This document shows positions 41,356-50,780 of a stretch of 64,000 bases of DNA, in pieces (the stretch's first letter is position 1; each line of letters begins with the position of its first letter). Below the pieces are notes generated by a model. That model searched no databases, was not told where the DNA came from, and saw only the letters and a program-made list of their open reading frames with translations. The stretch is from Salipiger pallidus (lineage in GTDB: Bacteria > Pseudomonadota > Alphaproteobacteria > Rhodobacterales > Rhodobacteraceae): the NCBI RefSeq assembly GCF_014643635.1, contig NZ_BMJV01000012.1, positions 62,001 to 126,000 of the forward strand, read 5' to 3'. The translations under genes and the position numbers were made by a program.

Positions 41356-44300
41356 CAGACCACTCCCCTTTCCTCAATACTACTCCCAGACATCCCTTTT
41401 CTGACATAGAAGCCGTTTGGGATCGCCTCCTGGACGAGCGGTACATGCGAAATCAGACCCACCGCACGGTTCTGTCGGACGATAGAGTTGAGGACCTGTA
41501 GGACTTGGTCGAGCGTGCCGGACCCGTTTTCGGTGTCGAGGCTTCCAAACCCTTCGTCGATAAAAATCGTGTCGAGCCGGACCTTGCCGCTCGCCGCTTC
41601 GACCACGTCGGCAAGACCCAGTGCGAGAGCGAGTGCTGCAATGAACGTCTCGCCGCCTGAGAGTGTGCTTGTAGCGCGTGATTTCCCGGTGTGCGCGTCA
41701 AACACCTGTGTTCCAAGGCCTCGCTTACCTCGCCCTCCATTCTCCATCTCGCGCTCAAGACTATACTGATAGTTTGTCATTGGGCCGAAGCGTAAGTTTG
41801 CCGCTTCCAGAATCTGGTCGAACATCGCGCCTATCGCGAATGTCTCCAGGGTCAGTCTTTGCGAGTTCTGCCCGTTCACCAGCGCAGCTAGTCCGCGCAG
41901 CGGGCCTGATGCCGCTTCGGCTTCGTCAAGCTTGCGCAGCGTCTCTTCAATCCCCTTTCTAAGCCGATCCAAATGATCGACACGGGTCTGGGCGGCGATG
42001 CGTTCTTCGGTCACCCTGCCGAGTGCCTCAGCATGGGTCTGGTGCGTTTCCCGCAGCGCTTCGATGTCAGGCCGGGGCATGCCTTCAATCGCAGAGGTAG
42101 CATCTGTGACTGCATCAGACGCACTCTTGTGCTCACGCCGGTAGGTCTCGACCGTTTCTCTATCTTCATTGAGAGTTTCGATGGCTGACTTGAGAGACTG
42201 AAAGGCCTCTGCTGTGAGGCCAGCTCCAGCCAGTCTCGTCCGGAAGACCTCAACCGCCTTTTGATGGCGCGCCTTACAGTCCACGAGCGCCTTATTTGCG
42301 CTTTCAATATCCTTATCCGCGCCGAGTGCCATTTCGCGCGCGGATTTCAGCGCTTTGTCTGCCGCGATCCGCGCCGCCTGAAGTGACTCCAGCGACTCGG
42401 TCACCTTCTTCAGTGTGGCCGCGAGCGCCGTGACATCGCGCAGGTCCTCAGGCACCTCGGCAAGCTTGCCGTCGCGAGTCGCCTTGGCCTCAGTAGCCTT
42501 GTTCCGCCGCTCATCGAAGCTGTCCCGCAACTCATCGCGTTTCCGCTCCAGTTCCTCGACCTGCCGTCCCAGTTCCTCAATCCCGGCCTCCGCGGCAAGG
42601 ATGTCGACCCGGGGACCAAGCGCTGCGAGTGCTGCGTCCTCACGACCGATCTGCGCCGCGATGACGTCCGCACGCGCCTCTGGCGGCTCAAGGGTGGACA
42701 AGCGTTTCCGTCGCTCGTCAAGCGTCGCTTGCACGCCGACCAGTGCTTCGCCGGCTTGCCGGGCTTCGCGATCGGCGGCCAGCCATGCTTCTCGTGACTC
42801 TCGGAATGCCTTGTCCAGGCCGGCACTACCGATCTCGCCAGTCGCCGGCGCAGGATGTTCGGTTGCGCCGCAGACCGGACATGGCGACCCTGCTTCCAAT
42901 CTCGTCGCGAGGTGAAGCGCCTGTGCTGCCGCTAGATCCCGTTCGGCCGTCTCATAATCATCTCGCGCCTTCTCGGCCTTTCCGGTCGCAGCTTCCGACG
43001 TCCGCAGTTGTTCTGCGACAGCGTCCTGAGCCGTTGCGACATCCTGCAAAGCGCCCTCGTAGGACTTGGCTGCCAGATGCCGTTTTTCGAGTTCTGCGCG
43101 CCGATCCGCGATCTCGGCGCGCTTCGCCTCCGTTTCGCGCGCAGCTTTTAGCTCTGCGCTTTTCGAGGTGCGCTTCTCCTGCAGTTCGGTCAGTTGTGCC
43201 TTTGCTGCCTGAAAAGCGTTGTCGGCGTCTCGCTGCTCTTTCAGCGCGGTTTCGACTGCCTTATTGCTATCGGCCGCTGCCTCGAGGATTCGACCATACC
43301 TCTCCAGTTCATCACTTCTCCGGCGCAGGGTTTCGACCTCATCGGCACGATCGTCCTCGCGCCGGAGCGCCTCTGCCGCCTTTTCTGCTTCTCTGGAAGC
43401 AAGCTCGCTGGCCTCGTCAGCCTTCTTGCGCGCACCCTCGGCTTCACCAACCTCACGTTCGGCATCCCCTACTCGTTCCTCGACATCGATCAGACCGCGT
43501 GCGCGCTCGGCTTGTCGGACCTGCTCAGAAAGCGTCTCGACATCGCCCTTCTGCGCCTCAAGTGCGCGAAGCCGTTCGTTCATCTTTTCGGCCGTCGCGA
43601 ATTTTTCTTCGATCGCCTCCGCCTGACGCACTGCTTTCTCGGCAGCTTCCGCCGTCGCCTTCCCGGTTTCTTCGTTCGCGCGTAGCTCTGCGCATTTCCC
43701 AGTTGCGGCTTCGATGCCCGAAATCAGTGCATCAGTGCTTTCGAATCCTTCTGCGGCGAGCTGTCTGGCGCATAGCGCACGTTCATCCCGCACCTGCCGT
43801 TCAGCCTCATCGGCTGCCGACTTGAGATCGGCCATGAGCTTCTCGTACAGCGAGACATCGAAGAGTTCTCGCAGGATTTCGAGGCGCTCTTTCGTCTTGG
43901 CCGAAAGGAATTTCTCGAAGCGCCCTTGCGGCAGGAGGACGATCTGGCGAAATTGCTCGGAGCCATATCCAAGCATCTCAACAACAGCCGCGTCGACGTC
44001 GCGCACCTTCTTCTCGGCCAAGATCTTGCCCCGTGCCGCATCTGTGATTGCGTCCAGCGCCATTCCGGTCGCATCGAACAGGTAAGCTTCGTGTGCGCTC
44101 CGCGTCTCGCCTTCACCGCGTGCCTTGGGCCGCATCTGGTCGGGTCGGCGAAGCACAACATATCGCCGCTCACCAATGTCGAACACGAACTCCGCCTCGG
44201 TTATTATATCCGGATCTGCGTGATCCGAGCGCAACGAAGGAGCGTCTTGCTCTGCCTTCGCCGCTTCGCCAAAGAGCGCAAAGGTCATCGCGCTGAAGAT

Positions 44301-44429
44301 GGTCGATTTACCTGATCCTGTTTGTCCGTAGATGCCGAAAAGACCCGCCTCGACGGCATCCCGAAAGTCGATAACCACCCGACCTGGATAGGGACCGAAC
44401 GCCTGAAGTGTTAGCCGAACCGGTCTCAT
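41355..44429 (-). CDS. sbcC: SbcC/Rad50-like SMC ATPase
   Basis: A 1024-residue protein: Walker A FGIYGQTGSGKSTIFSAM at the N-terminus, the conserved RQIVLLPQGRFEKFL, two long coiled coils flanking a zinc hook (CPVCGATEHP, about residue 515), ABC signature LSGGETFIAALALALGLADV and Walker B DTIFIDEGFGSLD. It is the ATPase partner of SbcD for cutting DNA ends and hairpins. Its ATG overlaps the stop of the downstream piece of sbcD (ATGA), so its translation would normally depend on ribosomes finishing full-length sbcD. Confidence 0.93.
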   Translation of the reverse strand: MRPVRLTLQAFGPYPGRVVIDFRDAVEAGLFGIYGQTGSGKSTIFSAMTFALFGEAAKAEQDAPSLRSDHADPDIITEAEFVFDIGERRYVVLRRPDQMRPKARGEGETRSAHEAYLFDATGMALDAITDAARGKILAEKKVRDVDAAVVEMLGYGSEQFRQIVLLPQGRFEKFLSAKTKERLEILRELFDVSLYEKLMADLKSAADEAERQVRDERALCARQLAAEGFESTDALISGIEAATGKCAELRANEETGKATAEAAEKAVRQAEAIEEKFATAEKMNERLRALEAQKGDVETLSEQVRQAERARGLIDVEERVGDAEREVGEAEGARKKADEASELASREAEKAAEALRREDDRADEVETLRRRSDELERYGRILEAAADSNKAVETALKEQRDADNAFQAAKAQLTELQEKRTSKSAELKAARETEAKRAEIADRRAELEKRHLAAKSYEGALQDVATAQDAVAEQLRTSEAATGKAEKARDDYETAERDLAAAQALHLATRLEAGSPCPVCGATEHPAPATGEIGSAGLDKAFRESREAWLAADREARQAGEALVGVQATLDERRKRLSTLEPPEARADVIAAQIGREDAALAALGPRVDILAAEAGIEELGRQVEELERKRDELRDSFDERRNKATEAKATRDGKLAEVPEDLRDVTALAATLKKVTESLESLQAARIAADKALKSAREMALGADKDIESANKALVDCKARHQKAVEVFRTRLAGAGLTAEAFQSLKSAIETLNEDRETVETYRREHKSASDAVTDATSAIEGMPRPDIEALRETHQTHAEALGRVTEERIAAQTRVDHLDRLRKGIEETLRKLDEAEAASGPLRGLAALVNGQNSQRLTLETFAIGAMFDQILEAANLRFGPMTNYQYSLEREMENGGRGKRGLGTQVFDAHTGKSRATSTLSGGETFIAALALALGLADVVEAASGKVRLDTIFIDEGFGSLDTENGSGTLDQVLQVLNSIVRQNRAVGLISHVPLVQEAIPNGFYVRKGMSGSSIEERGVV

Positions 44430-44710
44430 TGGACATCCTCCGCCTCACACAGGCGACCGAGTGCCGACGCTACGACCTCCAGTTCCTTCTCTGAGAACCC
44501 TTCGTCCCGCACGTGTTCAACGAAGTCGCCAATGACTTCGACAGGGTTCGCGACCGCCAGGGCACGTCCCGTTAAAGACTTTACTTCTTGCGCCTGTTCA
44601 TCCCGCTCGTAGATAAGTTCACAGGCGTTCGGGAACACGTCGCGGATGCGCTTCATTCCATCGATCACAGGCGCATCATCGGTAAGCACGGCTTTGATAA
44701 AATCGTCAGA
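44426..44710 (-). pseudogene. sbcD: C-terminal part of sbcD separated by an in-frame stop
   Basis: This frame continues directly from the SbcD reading frame after a single TGA at 44713-44711, with no frameshift. It reads SDDFIKAVLTDDAPVIDGMK and continues to the stop that overlaps the sbcC start, matching the usual SbcD capping region (F-x-x-A-V-L-T-D then P...M-x-R-x-R). No ribosome-binding site precedes the first in-frame GTG (44689). It is therefore a broken 3' part rather than a separate gene. Confidence 0.8.
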
Positions 44711-45568
44711 TCAATCTGCGAGGAGAAGTTCTGCGTGACGTCCCTTCAAGACGCGCACTTGGCGAATGGGTGTGAAAGGAATGATCTCAATCGTGGTTTG
44801 CCCGACTGCATCGATCTCGACGAGGCTCATCGACTTCTGGCAGTCAGATTCATCAAACCCGAAAGCTAATGGCGATCCCGAGTACCGGATATGAGGGGCA
44901 CCAACCGATTGCGGCCGGTGCAGATGGCCAAGAGCCACATAGTGGGCACCCTCGAACACGGCCGAACTGACGGTCTCGATGCCGCCGACCCTAGTGAGAG
45001 GTCGTTCACTTTCGCTGCTCGAAGCCCCGGCTACGAAAGCATGCGAAACGACGACCCAACGCGTACCATCGGGAATGTTACGCCGACCGCAAGCCACCTG
45101 AGCGGCGAGAACGTCCTCGGGCGCGTGGAGAGCTTCGTCGGAAAAACATTCACGGGCGGCATACTCGTAGGCGAACGGCAACCCCGTGAACGCCACAGGT
45201 CCGTGGGCGTCCGTAAGTAACAGCGGCTTCTCGTCCGCACTGATAGCCCCACGTATCAAAGCGCGTCGTGTGTCTGTCATGATCGCCATGGATGCGATTC
45301 GATCACCAGAGTCGTGATTGCCGGCGATCATCACCACGGCCGCGTCGGTCTCTGAGGCAACGCGCGCCAAGAACCCATTGAACTGTCGCACGGCAGACGT
45401 CGGCGGGGCAGCCCGGTCAAAAATATCTCCTGCAATTACAAGAACATCAACGTCGCGAGAGGTGATCGCCGAAACGATCTGGTCGAGAATTGCTGCGTGA
45501 TCGGCATCAAGAGGAATCCCGTTGAACTGACGCCCGAGATGGAGGTCGGCGGTGTGGAGAATCCTCAT
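44711..45568 (-). CDS. sbcD: SbcD-like exonuclease subunit, truncated by an in-frame TGA
   Basis: A 285-residue calcineurin-fold nuclease with all phosphoesterase motifs: TADLHLGRQF, IAGDIFDRA, IAGNHDSGD, VVSHAFVAG and ALGHLHRPQ. The frame stops at TGA (44713-44711) after KGRHAELLLAD, about 95 codons before the normal end, so the nuclease core is intact but the capping domain is missing. It is the first gene after the WYL operator. A CGA-to-TGA change is a simple origin. Activity without the cap is uncertain. Confidence 0.85.
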   Translation of the reverse strand: MRILHTADLHLGRQFNGIPLDADHAAILDQIVSAITSRDVDVLVIAGDIFDRAAPPTSAVRQFNGFLARVASETDAAVVMIAGNHDSGDRIASMAIMTDTRRALIRGAISADEKPLLLTDAHGPVAFTGLPFAYEYAARECFSDEALHAPEDVLAAQVACGRRNIPDGTRWVVVSHAFVAGASSSESERPLTRVGGIETVSSAVFEGAHYVALGHLHRPQSVGAPHIRYSGSPLAFGFDESDCQKSMSLVEIDAVGQTTIEIIPFTPIRQVRVLKGRHAELLLAD

Positions 45569-45575
45569 GGCAATA

Positions 45576-45603
45576 ACTCGTATATTTTTTATTCGTATAT
45601 TTT
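45576..45603. promoter_or_regulatory. Direct-repeat operator between sbcD and the WYL regulator
   Basis: ACTCGTATATTTT (45576-45588) and ATTCGTATATTTT (45591-45603): 12/13 identical, 15 bases apart, in an AT-rich region 8 bases upstream of the sbcD start and about 43 bases before the WYL start. The position suits control of the divergent pair by the WYL protein. Confidence 0.6.
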
Positions 45604-45645
45604 CTAGATGGACATACAGGCCAGAGTCAAGGTAGGGATGCGCAC

Positions 45646-46440
45646 ATGAAGCTCGACGACCTCAAACATGCGCAGAGAGAGCGCCTGATCTTTCTGGACC
45701 GCTGCCTGACTTGGCGGGGTATGGCAAACCGCAAGGATCTGATCGACCACTTCGGTATTTCGACCGCGCAGGCAGCGCTGGACTTCCGTGTCTATCTTGG
45801 TCTCGCGCACAGTTCACCGCCGACCTATGATCCGGTGCGAAAGACATACATAGCTGCGAGCGAGCACGAGGCATTGGCACCATCCGGCCTGACCGAAGCA
45901 TTCGATATCTTGGCGGGCGTCGATGAAGACACGCCTTCGTCCGCGTTGCCGCGACCGGAACGGAAGGCAGATCAAAGGACCATCGCGTTTCTTCATCAAG
46001 CAATCAGGTCGGGGAACGCCGTCCACGTCCGATACACATCAATGTCGTCCGGTGCCGACGAAGGGCAGTGGATCGCACCGACCCGCTTCACGTCCGATGG
46101 TGAAAGCGTGCACTTGCGTGCCCACAGTTTCAAACGCGGTGAATATCGGAACTACCTCCCGATCCGCATCGATCCTGACAGCTCGTTCGAGGAGAAACCC
46201 ATAGACAAGCCTCTGCCGGAGGACGTGGACTGGAATACTCGAGCAATCATTTGGCTGCGACCAAAAACAGGACTTTCAGATGAGCAAGCAAAGGTCGTCA
46301 GACGTGAATTCGGCTTTGAAGGCGAATGGCTCCGTGTCGAAACCAGAAAAGCGCTGGAATTCTTTTTTGATCGTCGATGGGGGTTGGATACCGTAGGTGC
46401 ACGGCTTGAGCGCGCGAAAACGGACTACGAACCAATATGA
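45646..46440 (+). CDS. WYL-domain transcriptional regulator (BrxR/CapW-like)
   Basis: A 264-residue protein: N-terminal winged-helix (LIFLDRCLTWRGMANRKDLI, DHFGISTAQAALDFRVYLG), a central WYL domain (VHVRYTSMSSGADEGQWIAP, LRAHSFKRGEYRNYLPIRI) and a C-terminal extension. Such proteins repress phage-defence operons (BrxR for BREX, CapW for CBASS). It is divergent from the eight-gene defence cluster and convergent with virD4 (3-base gap). Confidence 0.87.
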   Translation: MKLDDLKHAQRERLIFLDRCLTWRGMANRKDLIDHFGISTAQAALDFRVYLGLAHSSPPTYDPVRKTYIAASEHEALAPSGLTEAFDILAGVDEDTPSSALPRPERKADQRTIAFLHQAIRSGNAVHVRYTSMSSGADEGQWIAPTRFTSDGESVHLRAHSFKRGEYRNYLPIRIDPDSSFEEKPIDKPLPEDVDWNTRAIIWLRPKTGLSDEQAKVVRREFGFEGEWLRVETRKALEFFFDRRWGLDTVGARLERAKTDYEPI

Positions 46441-46443
46441 TAA

Positions 46444-48450
46444 CTAGATCCCTTCTCGTACGCCGTTCTTGCTCCGCTCCATAGTTGCCTCTAACATATC
46501 GAGACCATCGACGGCGGAACGCATCTGCGCCTCACCCACGACGCTCGTGGTCTCGGCATCCGCGACCGGGCCCTCAAAATCCATCTCCATCTGCCGCTGT
46601 TCCTCAGCGATGACGGCTTGAACGACGGGCGCGGTCTTCTTTGGCACGACATGCGCTGACGGCTGACCTGCAGCAGCCTGGTCTGCTGCCTCGATATCGG
46701 CCTCGGATCCGCCTGACCCTTTCGCTGGCGGCGTCATCGGCATGGCGCGCATACTCAGCGGCAGCGTACCCTGTGATCCGCCTCCCCCCGGCTCCGGAAA
46801 CGGCAACTCGCCTGTCTGCGCCGCGTAGATCGCCTTGAACAGCCGGTCGTCGAAATACTGGATCCGCTTCGCCCGGACCGGCATTTGCGCATCGATCACC
46901 ATGACGATCTCGTCGAGCGGCAGGCGGCGGGCCTCATCTTCGGGTAGCAGAGAGCTCTCTTCGGTCCGTGTGGACTGGCTGCGCCCTTCGAAGGGGTTCT
47001 TGCCGATAGACTGAGAGCGCGTGATGACGGTTTTGGTGGTCTTGCCGACCGCCTTGCTCAGCTCCTCGACGGTTTTTTCATCCGAGGGCGTAAGGTAGAG
47101 CTTCACGCCGGCGTTGCCTTGCAGAGCGCGGCGGGTGTTCTCGCCGTAGATTTCATCGAGGGCGGGGATGGTCTGGGTGACGACGGCCAAATGTCCGCGA
47201 TAGGTCCGCAAGGTCTCGATACTCTCGACCACAATGGGCATCTTGCCGAGGCGGTTGAACTCGTCCAGCATGATCATCACGGGCCAGGGTTCGTCAGGTC
47301 CGGGGTCTTTCTCCTGCATGGCGGAGAGGAGATCGGAAAAGAACAGCCGGATCAGCGGCGCGAGCGGCTTCACCATCAGCGGCTGGACCACAAGATAGAC
47401 CGAGAAGGGTTTCTTGCGGATCGTGCGGAAATCAAAGTCCGACACCGCCGTCGCCTCATCGATGGCCGGGTTCTGCCATTGATCGAGCCCCGAGGTCATC
47501 AGGAGCGAGACGTAGGACGTCAGCGTGTCGTTGTTGGTCGAGGCGAGCCGCGTGAAGATCAGCTTGGCGGCCCTGTTATCGACCTCATGCCCCCGCGCGG
47601 AATACTCCTTCTGCTTGTTCCCGCCCGAGGCAGCGATGCGGTAGATTTCGCCCAAGGTCGGGCGCTTGCGCTGGAACGCCAAGAGCCCTGCCGCGACGAA
47701 GAGATCGATCCCGCCTTTGAGGAGGCCCTGCACCCGGTCGTTGTCGCTTTGCAGGAAGAGCGTCGCAAGAAGCTGCAATTCCATCTGCTGGCGCGCGGGA
47801 TCTTTCAGTTGATAGATGCGCAGGAGCGGGTTGTAGCGATGCGTGCGCTTGCCCTCCCAATCGGTGGGGGCAAAGCGATAGACCTTGTCGCCTTGGGCTG
47901 CGCGGTGCCGGGCCGTGGCCTCGAAACACTCGCCCTTCACATCGAGCGTCACGGCGGAGCCCTGCCAGGTCAGCAGGTTCGGAATGACGAAGCCCGTGGT
48001 CTTGCCGCGGCCCGTGGGCGCCACGATCAGCGCATGCGGGAAAACCTTCGAGCAAATGTAATTGGCGCGAGAGCCAGGCGTCCCCAGCTTGCCGAGGATG
48101 AACCCGGTCCCGGGCGCCCCGAAAAACCCATTGGCCTTCATCTCGCGCGCACTCTGCCAATGCGTCTGGCCAAACCGTGTGAGGGCCGATCCCGAGAGGG
48201 CGAGGCTCAGCATCAGGCCGGCGGCGGCAAAGCTGCCGATGATCAGGTGAATGAGTTGGGCATCCTCCGGGCGGCGGTCCAGGATCGCCATGTAGTTCTG
48301 CGCGATATAGGCAAAGTCGATCTCGGCCCCGAAGCCGAGATCCTGGTAGGTCAGCACCGCCGAGGCGATGGTATAGCCCATGGCCCCACTCACAAGCGTC
48401 ACCAGAAGGACGCCCGTGGCGATCCGCGCTTTTCCCATGGCGGCGCTCAA
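46444..48450 (-). CDS. virD4: VirD4/TraG-type coupling ATPase
   Basis: A 668-residue protein: two N-terminal membrane helices, Walker A IVAPTGRGKTTGFVIPN, the segment SAVTLDVKGECFEATA, and Walker B VMIMLDEFNRLGKM. The C-terminal tail is low-complexity (PGGGGSQGTLPL, Ala/Gln-rich). It couples the relaxosome to the VirB channel. A TTG at 48450 overlapping the relaxase stop (TTGA) or an ATG at 48438 may be used. Confidence 0.95.
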   Translation of the reverse strand: MSAAMGKARIATGVLLVTLVSGAMGYTIASAVLTYQDLGFGAEIDFAYIAQNYMAILDRRPEDAQLIHLIIGSFAAAGLMLSLALSGSALTRFGQTHWQSAREMKANGFFGAPGTGFILGKLGTPGSRANYICSKVFPHALIVAPTGRGKTTGFVIPNLLTWQGSAVTLDVKGECFEATARHRAAQGDKVYRFAPTDWEGKRTHRYNPLLRIYQLKDPARQQMELQLLATLFLQSDNDRVQGLLKGGIDLFVAAGLLAFQRKRPTLGEIYRIAASGGNKQKEYSARGHEVDNRAAKLIFTRLASTNNDTLTSYVSLLMTSGLDQWQNPAIDEATAVSDFDFRTIRKKPFSVYLVVQPLMVKPLAPLIRLFFSDLLSAMQEKDPGPDEPWPVMIMLDEFNRLGKMPIVVESIETLRTYRGHLAVVTQTIPALDEIYGENTRRALQGNAGVKLYLTPSDEKTVEELSKAVGKTTKTVITRSQSIGKNPFEGRSQSTRTEESSLLPEDEARRLPLDEIVMVIDAQMPVRAKRIQYFDDRLFKAIYAAQTGELPFPEPGGGGSQGTLPLSMRAMPMTPPAKGSGGSEADIEAADQAAAGQPSAHVVPKKTAPVVQAVIAEEQRQMEMDFEGPVADAETTSVVGEAQMRSAVDGLDMLEATMERSKNGVREGI

Positions 48451-50780
48451 TGGACCTGTCCCCGCTCGGTCTCGCCATCCACGTCTGTCGCGCGGTGTTT
48501 TTCGTATTCGGCATCGGCGAGTTCATCGACCACCTGGCGCAAGGCCTCCGTGTTGGCCGTGGCGGCATCGGATTGCAGATAGACCTTGGCGACATAGAGC
48601 CGGTCGAGACGATCCTCGAGAACCTTGTCCAGCGCATCGGCATCGCCGGATGTGAGCCGGTCGAGTTGGCGCACGTCCAGCACCCGCGCGATCTCCTCGC
48701 GGAAGGCGTCCCGCTCCGCCTCGGTTTCGAAGGGCGCGGACAACTCCCCTGCCCGCTCATGGTCCAGAACACGCGCGATTTCGTCTGAGAGGCGGCCGGA
48801 TCGGTCAGACAGCGGTGCAGTTTCATCGCGGGCCGCGAGGATGTCGTCGCGCGTGCCAACCCCAAGTCCGTCGCGCAACTCGCTTTCGCGGCGGACCTGA
48901 TTGATGGCCTCCGTGTCCCGTATCTCGACGACAGCGGCATAGGTCGCGCCGAGCCCGCGGGCGAGGTGGGACGGCATGTCCGGATAGCGCTCCCTGAATT
49001 CATCCGTGACAGCATCTGCAACGGGCGTGCGGATATCGCGTCCCTCCATGATCCGGTCGACCTCGCGGGTGATCTCGCTGGCGCGGGCCGCATCGGTAAT
49101 GGTCTCCCTGTAAGGCTCAGACCGGTCAATCACATCGCCGGGGCGTGCGAGCAGATCCGGGTGTGCCTCGAGATATGCACGCTGCTCCGTCTCAATCCGG
49201 CGCTCTGCCTTTGAGACCACCTCCCAGTCCCGGTCTTCGATCCGCTGCGCTGTCAGGCCCTCTGCGCGCATCTGCTGACGGATTGTCCCTTCCATCGCCC
49301 GGACCGCGTCCCGGTGATAATGGAACCGCTCGCTGATCGGTTCCGCTTCCATGACGCCATCCCGGCGCAGCACGTTCTCGCGCTCCAACAGCGTGCCAAG
49401 TTCCACATGCACGTCATTCAGGATGTCACGCGCCTGTTCCAGATCGGCGCGGCGCTCGAGGTTCAGATCGCGCGCCTCAGCCACCTTGGAGAGATCATCT
49501 GCGATCCATTGATGCTCCAGCGCGGCATTCGCGGCCCCGGTCTCGATCCGCGCCACCACTTCCGATGTGCTGATCCCGGCGCCCCGTAGCGCTGCGTCGA
49601 TCCGAGAGCGCAGGCGCGGCTCTGTGAGGCGCTCCAACTGGCTCTCTTGGATGTTTGCCTCGGAATAGACCCCGCCCTCCGAGGGCGCCTCTGACAACGT
49701 GCTCGAACGCAATCCGAGCGGCTGCATGTGCTGGACCTGCGTCTGGATCTCGATAAGGCGCTTTTCCAGCACCGGACGTTCCGCATCGGACTTCTCTGCG
49801 ATCATGCCCTGCACCCGCGCGAGCTTCTCCGCATAGAGGCTTCTCAGATCCTCGAAGCTTTGATCCTCGGCCATATACACATCTCCTGTTCGGTCCACCT
49901 GCCCGCCGCGCGCCAGCACCTCGCCCGCGCGAAATAGCGCCGCCGCGATATCCTCGCGGGCTTCTCGCGAAGCTTCCGTGGCGAGCGAGTGGTAGACAGT
50001 TCTGGTATTGGCGATCTCCGCCAGCGTCCGCGTCAGGTCGGCCCCCACGCGCGCGCGCTCGCGGGGCGCGCGACCCTCGTCTTTCGCCGCATAGACCTCG
50101 CTGGTCCGGGCGGGGTAATGCACGACACCACGATCCACCCGGCGCGTGGCCTCCAGGCGCACGCCATACTTTTCTGCCTCCTCGACCATGGCGAGGCGGA
50201 AGTCGTCATAGTTGAACCGATGGTTCCGCCCCAGAAAAAAGAACTCGCCTTCCTGCGAGCGGCGGTTCAGAACCAGATGCGCATGCGGGTGATCGCGGTC
50301 CTCATGCACCGCAATGATGTAATCGAAATGCCCCTCATCGGTCTGGAAAAACCTCTTCGCCACGCTTTCGGAAATATCGCGGACATCCTCACCGCGCGTG
50401 CCAACTGGGTAGGACATGAGCATGTGGGTGGTCTGGCCGAGCTTGGGCTTGAAGCCCGCGTCCCACCGCTTGGCAAAGCGTTCGGTGAGGTCTTTGATGT
50501 CCTTCGCTTCGAGCTTCGCCTTGCCATCCAGAAATCCGCTTGAGTCCACGATATGGGTGGACTTGGTGGTCAGATACTCGAGCTGGTTCATCAGCTGCGA
50601 TTTGGTGTGCGTTCCCCCGCCCCGGATCGCCTTGAAGACCGCTGGCCGGTGCCCCGCCGCCGCACGCACAAGCTGGCTCTGCTTGGCTACGTGCAGCCCC
50701 TGCATCGAGCCCCGGATCCGGCTCCAGCCATCCCGGAAGACCTCGCCCGTGACGGCATCGACAGCATCATTCAGCCGCAT
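48447..50780 (-). CDS. MOB-family relaxase (VirD2/TraI-like)
   Basis: A 777-residue protein. The N-terminal relaxase domain has the metal-binding three-His motif (AVHEDRDHPHAHLVLN) and upstream HMLMSYPVGT; the catalytic Tyr is probably in the N-terminal 80 residues (e.g. QLEYLTTKS). The C-terminal ~500 residues are helical and charged, with repeated E/R-rich segments and no helicase motifs. ATG 50780 has GGGAG upstream. It nicks oriT and pilots the transferred strand. Confidence 0.9.
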   Translation of the reverse strand: MRLNDAVDAVTGEVFRDGWSRIRGSMQGLHVAKQSQLVRAAAGHRPAVFKAIRGGGTHTKSQLMNQLEYLTTKSTHIVDSSGFLDGKAKLEAKDIKDLTERFAKRWDAGFKPKLGQTTHMLMSYPVGTRGEDVRDISESVAKRFFQTDEGHFDYIIAVHEDRDHPHAHLVLNRRSQEGEFFFLGRNHRFNYDDFRLAMVEEAEKYGVRLEATRRVDRGVVHYPARTSEVYAAKDEGRAPRERARVGADLTRTLAEIANTRTVYHSLATEASREAREDIAAALFRAGEVLARGGQVDRTGDVYMAEDQSFEDLRSLYAEKLARVQGMIAEKSDAERPVLEKRLIEIQTQVQHMQPLGLRSSTLSEAPSEGGVYSEANIQESQLERLTEPRLRSRIDAALRGAGISTSEVVARIETGAANAALEHQWIADDLSKVAEARDLNLERRADLEQARDILNDVHVELGTLLERENVLRRDGVMEAEPISERFHYHRDAVRAMEGTIRQQMRAEGLTAQRIEDRDWEVVSKAERRIETEQRAYLEAHPDLLARPGDVIDRSEPYRETITDAARASEITREVDRIMEGRDIRTPVADAVTDEFRERYPDMPSHLARGLGATYAAVVEIRDTEAINQVRRESELRDGLGVGTRDDILAARDETAPLSDRSGRLSDEIARVLDHERAGELSAPFETEAERDAFREEIARVLDVRQLDRLTSGDADALDKVLEDRLDRLYVAKVYLQSDAATANTEALRQVVDELADAEYEKHRATDVDGETERGQVH

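Noticed and set aside
42743-43825. Plus-strand frame of 360 codons
   Set aside because: Antisense to the coiled-coil part of sbcC; no domain and Arg/Pro-rich.
47119-48582. Long plus-strand frame of 487 codons
   Set aside because: Antisense to virD4, which has full family motifs; high GC creates long shadow frames here.
47585-49129. Minus-strand frame of 514 codons overlapping virD4 and the relaxase
   Set aside because: Different frame of the same strand as two well-supported genes; composition is Arg/Ser/Pro-rich shadow.
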